Part shown: one piece after another, positions 16,405 through 24,238 of the stretch
Position numbering within the stretch: the stretch's first letter is position 1
Layout: every line of letters begins with the position of its first letter
Origin: Limoniibacter endophyticus
GTDB taxonomy: Bacteria; Pseudomonadota; Alphaproteobacteria; Rhizobiales; Rhizobiaceae
Length of the DNA stretch: 64,000 bases
Direction of reading: 5' to 3'
NCBI RefSeq assembly: GCF_014652835.1
Contig: NZ_BMZO01000002.1
Coordinates: forward strand, 1-64,000
Notes under the pieces: model-generated
Databases searched by the model: none
The model's input: only the letters and a program-made list of their open reading frames with translations
What the model was told of the DNA's origin: nothing
Program-made: the position numbers and the translations under genes

Positions 16405-17691
16405 ATGCCAAGAGGGTTTTCAGTTGGCAATTCCTCAAGCCAGGCCGCGGCGGCGCGCGGCAGCGGAGCAAATTATCGTTTCGCGCTCGTAGCACTGACG
16501 TCGCTGTTTTTCATGTGGGGCTTTATCACCTGCCTCAACGATATCCTCATCCCGCATCTGCGTAATGTCTTCCAACTCAACTACACGCAGTCAATGTTGA
16601 TCCAGCTGTGCTTCTTCGGTGCGTATTTCCTTGTGTCGCTGCCGGCAGGTGCGCTGGTCAAGCGCATCAGCTATAAATGGGGCATCGTGGTTGGCCTCGC
16701 CATCGCCGCACTCGGCTGCCTCCTGTTTATCCCAGCGGCGAGCATACGCGTCTACGCGCTCTTCCTTGGCGCATTGTTCGTTCTGGCGACCGGCATCACC
16801 ATTCTTCAGGTGGCTGCAAACCCTTATGTGACGGAACTCGGTTCACCGGAGACGGCAGCAAGTCGCCTCACCATGACACAAGCGTTCAATTCACTGGGAA
16901 CGACGCTGGCGCCGATGTTCGGTTCGATGCTCATCCTCTCGGCGGCAGTATCGGGGATGGAAGGGGCGTCGCCTGACCAACTCGAAGCGCTGCGTGTAAC
17001 GGAAGCCGACGCCGTCAAGTTTCCCTATCTCATTCTTGCTGCGGCCCTTCTGGTGCTGGCAGCAATTTTCGCAGCGTTGAAGCTGCCGCATGTCGAAGAG
17101 GAAGAAAACCACCAGACGACCGGGCAGGAGCGCTCTTCGGCTTTCGCGTATCCGCATCTCATCCTTGGCGCGATCGGCATTTTCGTCTATGTGGGCGCAG
17201 AGGTTGCCATTGGCAGTTTTCTCGTCAACTTTCTGGCCGAGCCGACAATTGCCGGTCTTTCAGAAGCGCAGGCAGCGAACTACGTTACCTATTACTGGGG
17301 TGGCGCGATGGTTGGTCGCTTCATCGGTGCTGTCGCCATGCGTTATATCGATGATGGCAAGGCGCTCGCATTTAACGCCGTCGTCGCCATTATCCTGCTG
17401 CTACTGACGATCTCGCTCTCCGGGCAGGTGGCAATGGGAACGATCCTGGCCATAGGTTTGTTCAACTCGATCATGTTCCCGACGATCTTCAGTCTGGCAT
17501 TGCGCGGACTTGGCCGCCATACAAGCCAGGGCTCGGGTATCCTCTGCCTTGCTATTGTGGGCGGCGCGCTCCTGCCGGTCCTGCAGGGTCTTCTGGCCGA
17601 TACCATAGGCATTCAGCATGCGTTCATCCTGCCGGTCGTCTGCTACCTTTACATAGCCTTCTACGGGCTGAAGGGGCATCGCCTTTCCTGA
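16405..17691 (+). CDS. gluP: Glucose/galactose MFS permease (FucP/GluP family)
   Basis: This 428-residue major facilitator has 12 predicted helices. [74 protein letters not shown] and [20 protein letters not shown] closely follow Brucella GluP and E. coli FucP. It imports glucose or galactose by proton symport across the inner membrane. ATG 16405 is the first ATG; an upstream TTG at 16363 overlaps the LacI-type operator. It is monocistronic, with a strong terminator behind it. Confidence 0.88.
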   Translation: MPRGFSVGNSSSQAAAARGSGANYRFALVALTSLFFMWGFITCLNDILIPHLRNVFQLNYTQSMLIQLCFFGAYFLVSLPAGALVKRISYKWGIVVGLAIAALGCLLFIPAASIRVYALFLGALFVLATGITILQVAANPYVTELGSPETAASRLTMTQAFNSLGTTLAPMFGSMLILSAAVSGMEGASPDQLEALRVTEADAVKFPYLILAAALLVLAAIFAALKLPHVEEEENHQTTGQERSSAFAYPHLILGAIGIFVYVGAEVAIGSFLVNFLAEPTIAGLSEAQAANYVTYYWGGAMVGRFIGAVAMRYIDDGKALAFNAVVAIILLLLTISLSGQVAMGTILAIGLFNSIMFPTIFSLALRGLGRHTSQGSGILCLAIVGGALLPVLQGLLADTIGIQHAFILPVVCYLYIAFYGLKGHRLS

Positions 17692-17718
17692 CACAGGAGG
17701 AAGAGTTGAAAATAGACG

Positions 17719-17748
17719 AAGGCCCGGTGTTATGCCGGGCCTTTTTGT
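17719..17748. terminator. Rho-independent terminator after gluP
   Basis: AAGGCCCGG (17719-17727) and CCGGGCCTT (17735-17743) form a nine-base perfect stem with a seven-base loop, followed by TTTTG on the plus strand. It lies 27 bases after the gluP stop. It may also serve the convergent metal-transporter operon. Confidence 0.85.
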
Positions 17749-17787
17749 TTGCTGACGGAATAGGCGCTGAGCGCTTGACGGTTTCGT

Positions 17788-18663
17788 TCAGGCGGCCCGG
17801 TGATGGCGATTTGCGTTGCGGCTGCGGATGAGGCCCCGTGGCGCAACGATGATCGAGGCAAGATAGATCGCGCCAGCCGTCAGCACGATCGCCGGGCCGG
17901 ATGGTAGCGCGATGTGATATGACAGAAGCAGACCTGCGATGCAGGAGATCATGCCGAAGCCGATGGCCAGCGCACACAACGGCGCTACTCTATTGACCCA
18001 GAAGCGGGCGCCAGCAGCAGGCAGCATCATCAGTCCGACCGAAAGTAATGTCCCGAGCGCTTGAAAGCCGCCGACGAGATTGAGCACGACGAGGGCAAGG
18101 AAGACGAAATGCACGGGCGTGCCGAGCCGCGAGACAGAGCGCAGGAAGAGCGGGTCCATGCATTCCGCGACGAGGGCGCGCCAGAATATGCCGAGCGCGA
18201 CGATGGTGACGACGGTGATCAGGGTGATCAGAAACAGCGCGTCATCATTGAGTGCAAGCACTGTACCGAAAAGCACATGCATGAGATCGACGCTCGATCC
18301 GCGCAAAGAGATGATCATGACGCCTAATGCCAATGAAATCAGGTAGAAGGCTGCGAGCGAGGCATCCTCACGTTGGCTGGTGAGACGGGAAACGAGCCCG
18401 GAGCCGAGAGCCACGACCATGCCGGCGATCAACCCCCCGATGGTCATGGGTATGATTTGCAGGCCATAGAGCAGGAAGCCCGTAGCGGCACCCGGCAGAA
18501 TGGCATGTGACATGGCATCGCCAGTCAGGCTCATGCGCCGCAGCATCAGAAAGACGCCCACCGGACAAGCGCTGATACAAAGCAGGAGCGAACCGAAGAG
18601 TGCACGCTGCATGAAAACATAGTCGGCAAAAGGCGCGACGAGAAAAGCGTGGAGCATGTTCAT
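17788..18663 (-). CDS. Zinc/manganese-type ABC transporter permease
   Basis: This 291-residue ABC-3 family membrane protein has about eight helices. Its start abuts the stop of the upstream ATPase gene (TGAATG). LRRMSLTGDAMSHAILPGAATGFLL is the classic ABC-3 loop carrying Asp and His, and FQALGTLLSVGLMMLPAAGARFW and LLLSYHIALPSGPAIVLTAG follow. It pairs with the ATPase at 18664-19476. No binding protein is encoded here, so that component must lie elsewhere. The upstream Zur-like box points to zinc rather than manganese. Confidence 0.88.
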   Translation of the reverse strand: MNMLHAFLVAPFADYVFMQRALFGSLLLCISACPVGVFLMLRRMSLTGDAMSHAILPGAATGFLLYGLQIIPMTIGGLIAGMVVALGSGLVSRLTSQREDASLAAFYLISLALGVMIISLRGSSVDLMHVLFGTVLALNDDALFLITLITVVTIVALGIFWRALVAECMDPLFLRSVSRLGTPVHFVFLALVVLNLVGGFQALGTLLSVGLMMLPAAGARFWVNRVAPLCALAIGFGMISCIAGLLLSYHIALPSGPAIVLTAGAIYLASIIVAPRGLIRSRNANRHHRAA

Positions 18664-19476
18664 TCAGGCAGCGTCATGATGATGGTGATGCGCGGACCCA
18701 TGTCCATGATCGTCGCGCGCATGTGCATGCTTTGACTCGGCTTCGCACCAGGGAGCATCTTCGTCCCATGCTTCGTGCAACGTGGAAGCGCGGAAGAGAT
18801 TGTCCGGGGTCAGCGCGTCTGCTGTCTTTCCCCAGCTTACGAGGCTACGCGCCAAAAGCAGCGTTTCGGGAAAATGGCGCCGGACGAGTTCCAGATCGTG
18901 CACCACGACCATAACAGTACGACCACCGCGGTGCCAGCTCTGGATCAGTTCGATGAGATGCTGCAGCGTGCGCGCATCGACCGCGTTGAAGGGCTCGTCA
19001 AGAAGAATGATGGGCGCATCCTGCACGATAACACGAGCAAAGAGTGCGCGTTGCAGCTGACCTCCGGACAGCGTATCGAGATCGCGCTCCTCGAAGCCCT
19101 CAAGGCCAACCTCGCGGATGGCTCTGAGAATGGTGTCGTGATCTTCTCCGCTGAAACGGCGCAGAAGTCCTCGCTTGGGCCATAGACCCATCATTACAAG
19201 ATCAACGACGCGGGCCGGAAACGAGCGATCCAGCTCCGATTGCTGCGGTAGATAGGCAACGTCGCGGCGAGCATGGCGGATGCAGGTACCCGACATTGGC
19301 TTCAGTACGCCGACAATGCCTTTGAGCAATGTCGACTTGCCCGAACCATTGCCACCAACGATGGCCGTCAACGAACCCTCGCGAACGACACCCGATAGAT
19401 GATGAACTGCCGCCCGACTTTGATAGCCGAGCGTCAGATTGTCGAAGCGGATGCAATGTTGTTCTGCGGAAGTCAC
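18664..19476 (-). CDS. Zinc-type ABC transporter ATP-binding protein with histidine-rich tail
   Basis: The product is 270 residues. It has Walker A GGNGSGKST (about residue 40), the signature LSGGQLQRALFARV, Walker B IILLDEPFNAVD and the H-loop VVHDLELVR. The C-terminus is a metal-binding tail with HAHARDDHGHGSAHHHHH, which could buffer zinc near the transporter. It is the first gene of a two-gene operon with the ABC-3 permease. A Zur-like palindrome lies 22-39 bases upstream of the start. It resembles ZnuC/AztA-type ATPases. Confidence 0.88.
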   Translation of the reverse strand: MTSAEQHCIRFDNLTLGYQSRAAVHHLSGVVREGSLTAIVGGNGSGKSTLLKGIVGVLKPMSGTCIRHARRDVAYLPQQSELDRSFPARVVDLVMMGLWPKRGLLRRFSGEDHDTILRAIREVGLEGFEERDLDTLSGGQLQRALFARVIVQDAPIILLDEPFNAVDARTLQHLIELIQSWHRGGRTVMVVVHDLELVRRHFPETLLLARSLVSWGKTADALTPDNLFRASTLHEAWDEDAPWCEAESKHAHARDDHGHGSAHHHHHDAA

Positions 19477-19497
19477 GCTGGTCTCACCAATGAATTT

Positions 19498-19515
19498 GTA
19501 ATGTTGTTACATTAC
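19498..19515. promoter_or_regulatory. Zur-like operator upstream of the zinc-type transporter
   Basis: GTAATGTTGTTACATTAC has perfect seven-base arms (GTAATGT and ACATTAC) around TGTT. AT-rich palindromes of this shape with TGTTA/ACA cores are typical of Zur sites in alphaproteobacteria. The position just before the ATPase start would let zinc-loaded Zur block transcription. It also lies 32 bases from the end of the SDR gene, which is transcribed towards it. Confidence 0.65.
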
Positions 19516-19546
19516 TTGGACGGTAGGCGCAATGGGAGGTGGATTG

Positions 19547-20299
19547 TCAATGTCCGCTGACCAGCCCGCCATCCACACGGATTGCGGAGCCGGTGAGATA
19601 GGAAGCCTGCTGACTGGCGAGGAAGGCAGCGACAGCACCGAATTCTTCCGGTTTACCGAAACGGCCTGCCGGAATTTGCGCGGCCGAGTTCTTTTCGATC
19701 GTTTCCAATGTTTCGTTAACGCGTTCGGCCCTGCCTTGATTGAGTTCGCGCAGGCGATCGGTTGCGATGCGACCGGGAAGGATCATGTTGACGGTAATGC
19801 CGCTTGCTGCAACCTCCGTCGCAAGGGTTTTCGACCAGCCTGCAATGGCGGCGCGCACGCCGTTCGAAAGCGCAAGCCCCGGAATGGGCTGCACCACGCC
19901 GGATGATGCTACGGTGATGATACGCCCCCATCTCCTTTCCAGCATTCGGGGAAGGGCCGCTTCGGTGATGGCAAAAAGCGACAAAGCCATGGTTTCGAAA
20001 GCTGACGCCCAAGCTTCCGTGTCTTGCCCCAGGGCCGGGCCAGCTTTAGGGCCGCCGGAGTTGTTGACGAGAATATCGATATCGAGTGTTTTCACCTCTT
20101 CGATGAGTGCCGCGACCGAGGCCTTGTCAGACAGATCGACGCTCACTGCCTTGGAAAAGATAGTCTGGATTTCGCCAATATTGCGTGCGGCACCGATGAC
20201 TTCGACCCCCTCGGCGTGCAGCGCATTCGCGATGGCGCGCCCGAGGCCACGGCTTGCGCCGAGTACGAGTGCTTTCTTACCTTTGATCCCGAAATCCAT
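19547..20299 (-). CDS. SDR-family oxidoreductase with an atypical active site
   Basis: This 250-residue short-chain dehydrogenase/reductase fold has the nucleotide-binding GASRGLGRAIA (about residue 14), the NNSGG motif (DILVNNSGGPKAG), a serine in TVASSGV, and a C-terminal YLTGSAIRVDGGLVSGH. Where the catalytic Y-x-x-x-K should be, the sequence reads LALSNGVRAAIAGWSK, so Tyr is replaced by Ser and Lys by Arg. It belongs to a subgroup often labelled 3-oxoacyl-ACP reductase, but standard SDR catalysis is doubtful. It is transcribed towards the Zur-like box and appears to be a single-gene unit. Confidence 0.85.
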   Translation of the reverse strand: MDFGIKGKKALVLGASRGLGRAIANALHAEGVEVIGAARNIGEIQTIFSKAVSVDLSDKASVAALIEEVKTLDIDILVNNSGGPKAGPALGQDTEAWASAFETMALSLFAITEAALPRMLERRWGRIITVASSGVVQPIPGLALSNGVRAAIAGWSKTLATEVAASGITVNMILPGRIATDRLRELNQGRAERVNETLETIEKNSAAQIPAGRFGKPEEFGAVAAFLASQQASYLTGSAIRVDGGLVSGH

Positions 20300-20426
20300 C
20301 TTTATCTCCGTTCATCAGCTCTCTGCTTTTCGCATTGATGGCCTGCAAGCTTGTTTATTGCAACATGGCAGGGGAGAGCGCATCTAATGGGTCAGGGAGG
20401 CCAGTATAATTTCGGAGCTAGACACG

Positions 20427-20588
20427 ATGTCTTACATTCGCAATTCGGGCCGTTTTTTCACGGAAGCTTTCGCGGTTCTGCGCGCGGCCACCGCGGCATC
20501 CGCTGCCGTTGAAGGACATCGGCGGCCCAAGGCCGCAGATCTCAAGACGCTCGGCATACGCGGCGACGCCTTCGACCATCTGCGTTAA
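20427..20588 (+). CDS. Small basic protein, 53 residues, unknown function
   Basis: An ATG at 20427 opens a 53-residue frame: MSYIRNSGRFFTEAFAVLRAA, then an alanine-rich helix, then RPKAADLKTLGIRGDAFDHLR. The layout (a short amphipathic helix followed by an L..LGI..DAF end) recalls small DUF1127-like proteins of Rhizobiales, without the full signature. GGAG lies 11 bases upstream and a perfect TATAAT lies at 20405-20410. The stop overlaps the end of the convergent metallophosphoesterase gene by four bases. Confidence 0.6.
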   Translation: MSYIRNSGRFFTEAFAVLRAATAASAAVEGHRRPKAADLKTLGIRGDAFDHLR

Positions 20589-21301
20589 AGCTCAAGAATA
20601 GCATAAGCGAGCCCCTCCGGCTTTTCGATATGTGCGGCGACATTGTAAACCGCCGCGCCTCCGGGCGTCTTGCCTCTGAACGCACCTCGGTGGGCGTGTC
20701 CATGCACAACGGCGGAGACCTTGAAACGGTCGATCGTTTCAGCAAGACGCGATGAGCCAAGGAACGGATAAATCTCCTTCGGTTCGCCTTCCACGGTTTC
20801 TGCGATTGGCGCGTAATGCAAGATCACCAAGGCGCGATCGCTGCGCACCTGGCGCATTGCGTTCTCCAGCCGCATGGTTTCGGCAACGCCTTCGGAGACC
20901 ATGGCCTTGATGGCCGGTTCTCCGAACGAGCCAAGCATGAAACGTCCAAAACCGCCGGCAAAACCTTTAGCACCAACAAAGCCGACGCCGTTGATCTCAA
21001 CCTGGCTGCCATCCAGGAGATTGACGCCTGCGCCTTTCAGCACCTTCACGACCTCCTCGACCTGTCCGCACTCATAATCATGATTGCCGAGAACAGCGAC
21101 TTTAGGAATGGTACAGGTACGTAATTGCTCCGCGAGAAGCCTGGCCTCCTCTGGCTTGCCCAGATCGGTTAGATCGCCTGCCATCACGAGCACATCGGCT
21201 TTTGAGGAGACTTCCGCGAAAATGTCGCGATAATCCTTGCTGCCATCCTCCTTGATATGCAGATCGGCAATGGCAGCGACTTTCATCTTCGGTTTGGGCA
21301 T
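20585..21301 (-). CDS. Metallophosphoesterase
   Basis: This 238-residue calcineurin-like phosphoesterase has all metal-binding motifs: AIADLHI (D-x-H), VMAGDLTD (GD), VLGNHDYE (GNHD), ILHYAP and VVHGHAHRG (GHxH). The product is cytoplasmic, without a signal peptide. It lies three bases downstream of the nucleotidyltransferase-fold gene and is probably co-transcribed with it. That pairing suggests a role in nucleotide or nucleic-acid end metabolism, but the substrate is unknown. Confidence 0.88.
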   Translation of the reverse strand: MPKPKMKVAAIADLHIKEDGSKDYRDIFAEVSSKADVLVMAGDLTDLGKPEEARLLAEQLRTCTIPKVAVLGNHDYECGQVEEVVKVLKGAGVNLLDGSQVEINGVGFVGAKGFAGGFGRFMLGSFGEPAIKAMVSEGVAETMRLENAMRQVRSDRALVILHYAPIAETVEGEPKEIYPFLGSSRLAETIDRFKVSAVVHGHAHRGAFRGKTPGGAAVYNVAAHIEKPEGLAYAILEL

Positions 21302-21304
21302 AGA

Positions 21305-22138
21305 TCAGATAGCCTCCCGGCTTTTCATCTTGTCGAGTTCCACCTCGGCACCGACATCGGCGAAGCCCCATTCCTTCACGTCAATATCGTAGTCGATGCG
21401 TGAGAACATGCGCCCGCGACAGACCTTCATCTGTGGCGGCGGCAATTCGCGTTGTGCCCTGACGCGGTCCAACAATTCATCGAGCAGCCAGGCGGGAACG
21501 CGGTCGCGCTCGGTTGGATATATCCAGCGGAAGTTCATGAGATGCATGAGCAGCACTTCCCAATGCACTTCCATGTGCGCGAGCAGGCGCTCCCAGTCGA
21601 TCTGGTCGTGCGCTTTCAGGATCACGTGCACGATGTCAGCGCCGTCATAACGATGACGCAGCTGGATAAAGGCCTTCGACCAGATGAGTTCGGTAGGGCC
21701 GACGATCCAGAGCTTGTGGCCATACATTTCTATTTCGCGCGCATGGGTGAACCATTCGTCTCCGACCGGCATGGTGCCATTGGAGGAGGCAAAGATCACG
21801 TCGAAGAAATGCGGACCTTTGAACACCTTGCCCAACCAGCGGTCGTCCTCGATCTCGATCGAGTAACCCTTTTCCTTGAAATAAGCGAGAATGCGGGCGT
21901 AGTCGCCGGCCTTGCAGAATATGTCCAGATCTTTCGTTGGGCGTACAATCCCGGTATAGGCGCTGACGGCATAGGTGCCGGCGAGAAGATGCGGAATTTC
22001 GGAACGCGACAGTTCGGCGATCGCCTCCTGTACGAAGATTTTTGCCTCTTCGCCCTTCAGCGTCGGCTCTGCCTTCGCTTCCATGTGCGGTACGTCCGGT
22101 CGCTTGTCATTGTGAGCAGCCCTTGGTGCTGACGGCAT
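21305..22138 (-). CDS. Nucleotidyltransferase-fold protein
   Basis: The product is about 277 residues; ATG 22138 is preferred because GAGGAA is correctly spaced, whereas the ATG six bases earlier is directly against it. After a charged leader, IPHLLAGTYAVSAYTGIVRPTKDLDIFCK carries the G-x-Y/S and D-x-D signature of minimal nucleotidyltransferases (about residue 50-75). FDVIFASSNG may provide the third Asp. The C-terminal half (MHLMNFRWIYPTERDRVPAWLLDELLDR) is helical. It forms an apparent operon with the metallophosphoesterase. No antitoxin-like partner is visible. Confidence 0.75.
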   Translation of the reverse strand: MPSAPRAAHNDKRPDVPHMEAKAEPTLKGEEAKIFVQEAIAELSRSEIPHLLAGTYAVSAYTGIVRPTKDLDIFCKAGDYARILAYFKEKGYSIEIEDDRWLGKVFKGPHFFDVIFASSNGTMPVGDEWFTHAREIEMYGHKLWIVGPTELIWSKAFIQLRHRYDGADIVHVILKAHDQIDWERLLAHMEVHWEVLLMHLMNFRWIYPTERDRVPAWLLDELLDRVRAQRELPPPQMKVCRGRMFSRIDYDIDVKEWGFADVGAEVELDKMKSREAI

Positions 22139-22283
22139 CGACATTTCCTCGTTTCTGGTGAGAAGACAACCCTTGGTGCGCGGGAACGGTTCCGCTCTCT
22201 CAGCTGGTCACGCTTGCGTGAGATGGCATCGAAGTGAAGGCTCCGACGTTCTCTCGACGCAATCTGTCCTTTACGTTTCCGAC

Positions 22284-23315
22284 ATGGCACATTTGTTCAC
22301 ACGACGCGCATTCAGCGCAGCTCTTCTGACGGCACCGTTTCTGCCCCTCGCGGGGAGGACACTGGCGCAGGAGAATGCGGCGGCGTTCGAACCAGTGATC
22401 GAACGCGCCGAAGCGCTCGATCCTTTGAAGGTGATAATCGTCGCACGCCATGGGGAAACCATCGCGGAGCGCGGCTATCGCGGCCATACGGCCACCGAGT
22501 TGACCAATATCAAATCTGCGTCGAAATCCATCATGTCGGCATTGGTAGGCATCGCGATCCATAAGGGCGTGCTCGAAAGCCCCGACCAGAAGATAGCGCC
22601 CTTGCTCCCGGGCGATCTTCCTGACGATCCCGATCCGCGCATTCATGAAATAACGATCGGAAACCTGCTCTCGATGCAGGCGGGACTTGGACGTCTATCA
22701 GGGCCAAATTACGGACGCTGGGTTTCCAGTCGCAACTGGGTGCGTTTTGCACTCGAACAACCGTTCGATGACGAGCCGGGCGGCGACATGCTCTACTCGA
22801 CGGCCTCGACACACCTGCTTTCGGCAATCCTGACAAAGCAGACGCAAAAATCCACCCTGGTGCTCGCGCGGGAATGGCTGGGCCGCCAGGAGGGCTTTCG
22901 CATCGGTTCCTGGGATCGCGATCCGCAGGGCATCTATCTCGGCGGTAACCAGATGGCCATGAGCGCTCGCTCGCTTCTCGCGTTCGGAGAAATTTATCGT
23001 AATGGAGGCAAAGCAAAAGATGGGACGCAGATCGTTTCGGCGGAGTGGATCGTAGAATCCTGGACCCGGCGCACCAATTCGCGTTTCACTGGCGATGGTT
23101 ATGGCTATGGCTGGTTTTTGCGGGAGATGGCCGGACATGCCGTGCGTTATGGTTGGGGCTATGGCGGACAGATGCTCTATATCGTGCCCGGCCTGGATCT
23201 GGTGATTGTGATGACATCGGATGAGAACAATGCGTCTGCCCGGACCGGTCACCGCGACAGCCTGCATGCGCTTGCATCCGACATTATCAAGGCAGCAGAA
23301 GGCGCTAGATCGTGA
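22284..23315 (+). CDS. Secreted serine hydrolase (class C beta-lactamase-like), Tat signal
   Basis: The product is 343 residues from ATG 22284. The N-terminus FTRRAFSAALLTAPFLPLAGRTLAQE is a twin-arginine signal peptide with cleavage at about residue 29. The S-x-x-K motif is SASK in NIKSASKSIMSALVG. The following segments YSTASTHLLSAIL and RYGWGYGGQMLYIVPGLDLVIVMTSDEN match the penicillin-binding/beta-lactamase-like hydrolases. The usual Y-x-N is Y-S-T. The likely location is the periplasm, acting on an ester or peptide. True beta-lactamase activity is not implied. Confidence 0.82.
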   Translation: MAHLFTRRAFSAALLTAPFLPLAGRTLAQENAAAFEPVIERAEALDPLKVIIVARHGETIAERGYRGHTATELTNIKSASKSIMSALVGIAIHKGVLESPDQKIAPLLPGDLPDDPDPRIHEITIGNLLSMQAGLGRLSGPNYGRWVSSRNWVRFALEQPFDDEPGGDMLYSTASTHLLSAILTKQTQKSTLVLAREWLGRQEGFRIGSWDRDPQGIYLGGNQMAMSARSLLAFGEIYRNGGKAKDGTQIVSAEWIVESWTRRTNSRFTGDGYGYGWFLREMAGHAVRYGWGYGGQMLYIVPGLDLVIVMTSDENNASARTGHRDSLHALASDIIKAAEGARS

Positions 23316-23368
23316 CTTCGCTGGCTGATTGACACGCCGCCCGAAATCCGGTTCCTTGCGCTTGTCTT

Positions 23369-23455
23369 GACGGGGAGCCGGTCATACTGGCTGAGATGGC
23401 ATTGGAAATGCCGGACCCGCTGAACCTGATCCGGCTTGCACCGGCGTAGGAATCA
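23369..23455 (+). ncRNA. TPP riboswitch (THI element)
   Basis: The conserved cores are present: GGGGAGCC, then CTGAGA (23391-23396), then CTGAACCTGATCCGG and ACCGGCGTAGGAA. This is the order and spacing of a thiamine pyrophosphate aptamer. It precedes tenA by about 55 bases. Downstream, CCTCGC (23479-23484) can pair with GCGAGG (23497-23502), which contains the tenA Shine-Dalgarno, suggesting control of translation initiation. Confidence 0.93.
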
Positions 23456-23508
23456 AGCCGGTCGTTCAATGACCAGTTCCTCGCGTGCAGCCTTTTGCGA
23501 GGAATGAA

Positions 23509-24177
23509 ATGCCCCAGCCCAGTTTCCAGACGTTAACGCAAGCTTGTTCCGCCGAATGGCGAGCCTACTGCCAACACTCCTTCGTTCAGCAATTGGCTGA
23601 TGGTTCGTTACCCAAGGAAAGCTTTCAGCACTATCTGAAGCAGGATTATCTCTTCCTGATCCACTTTTCCCGTGCCTGGGCGCTCGCGATCTACAAGAGC
23701 CGCTCGCTTGCCGAGATGCGTGCTGCTCTCGATAGTTTGAAAACGATCATGGACGTCGAGCTGGGGCTGCATGTCGGTTATTGTCAAGCATGGGGCATTG
23801 CTGAGGATGCGCTGGAGACACTACCGGAAGCACGAGCGACCACGGCTTATACGCGTTACGTACTGGATACCGGACTGCGCGGCGATCTTCTCGATTTACA
23901 CGTTGCGCTGGCGCCGTGCATCATCGGCTATGGCGTGATTGCCAAGTGGGTCGAAGCGCAGCCCGGTTTCGATGCTTCAAGCAATCCTTACGCATCGTGG
24001 GCTGCGATGTATGCGGGCGAGGATTATCAGAAGGCTATGAATGCCGAGCTCACGTGGCTGGACGGCCGGCTGGCCCATATATCTGACCAGCGGCTTGCGG
24101 AGCTTGCCAGGATTTTTGCCGAAGCTTCGCGGCTGGAGGCCGACTTCTGGCAGATGGGACTGGATCTGGCGGCCTGA
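23509..24177 (+). CDS. tenA: Aminopyrimidine aminohydrolase / thiaminase II
   Basis: This 222-residue TenA-family protein starts at ATG 23509, six bases after GAGG. It hydrolyses aminomethyl-hydroxymethyl-pyrimidine from degraded thiamine for salvage. QHYLKQDYLFLIHFSRAWALAIYKS (about residue 40-65), the active-site cysteine in LALAPCIIGYG-like sequence (VALAPCIIGYG, about 137) and the C-terminal glutamate in EASRLEADFWQMGL are conserved. It is controlled by the TPP riboswitch directly upstream. The usual companion transporter genes (thiXYZ-type) are absent, and a terminator follows at once, so it is a single-gene unit. Confidence 0.93.
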   Translation: MPQPSFQTLTQACSAEWRAYCQHSFVQQLADGSLPKESFQHYLKQDYLFLIHFSRAWALAIYKSRSLAEMRAALDSLKTIMDVELGLHVGYCQAWGIAEDALETLPEARATTAYTRYVLDTGLRGDLLDLHVALAPCIIGYGVIAKWVEAQPGFDASSNPYASWAAMYAGEDYQKAMNAELTWLDGRLAHISDQRLAELARIFAEASRLEADFWQMGLDLAA

Positions 24178-24187
24178 TTTTCAGACG

Positions 24188-24222
24188 AGAACGGCGCGGG
24201 ATGAACCGCGCCGTTCTTTTTT
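24188..24222. terminator. Rho-independent terminator between tenA and the polyamine genes
   Basis: GAACGGCGCGG (24189-24199) and CCGCGCCGTTC (24206-24216) form an 11-base perfect stem followed by six Ts on the plus strand. It closes the tenA unit. The convergent dehydrogenase gene ends 17 bases further on and may use it too. Confidence 0.9.
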
Positions 24223-24238
24223 CCGAGATAGTGGGAAA

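Noticed and set aside
21305-22138. Nucleotidyltransferase-type toxin of a MNT/HEPN toxin-antitoxin pair
   Set aside because: No HEPN partner or small antitoxin lies next to it; the downstream gene is a metallophosphoesterase.
22284-23315. Beta-lactamase resistance gene
   Set aside because: The S-x-x-K is present but Y-x-N is not standard and the sequence fits general serine hydrolases; resistance cannot be claimed.
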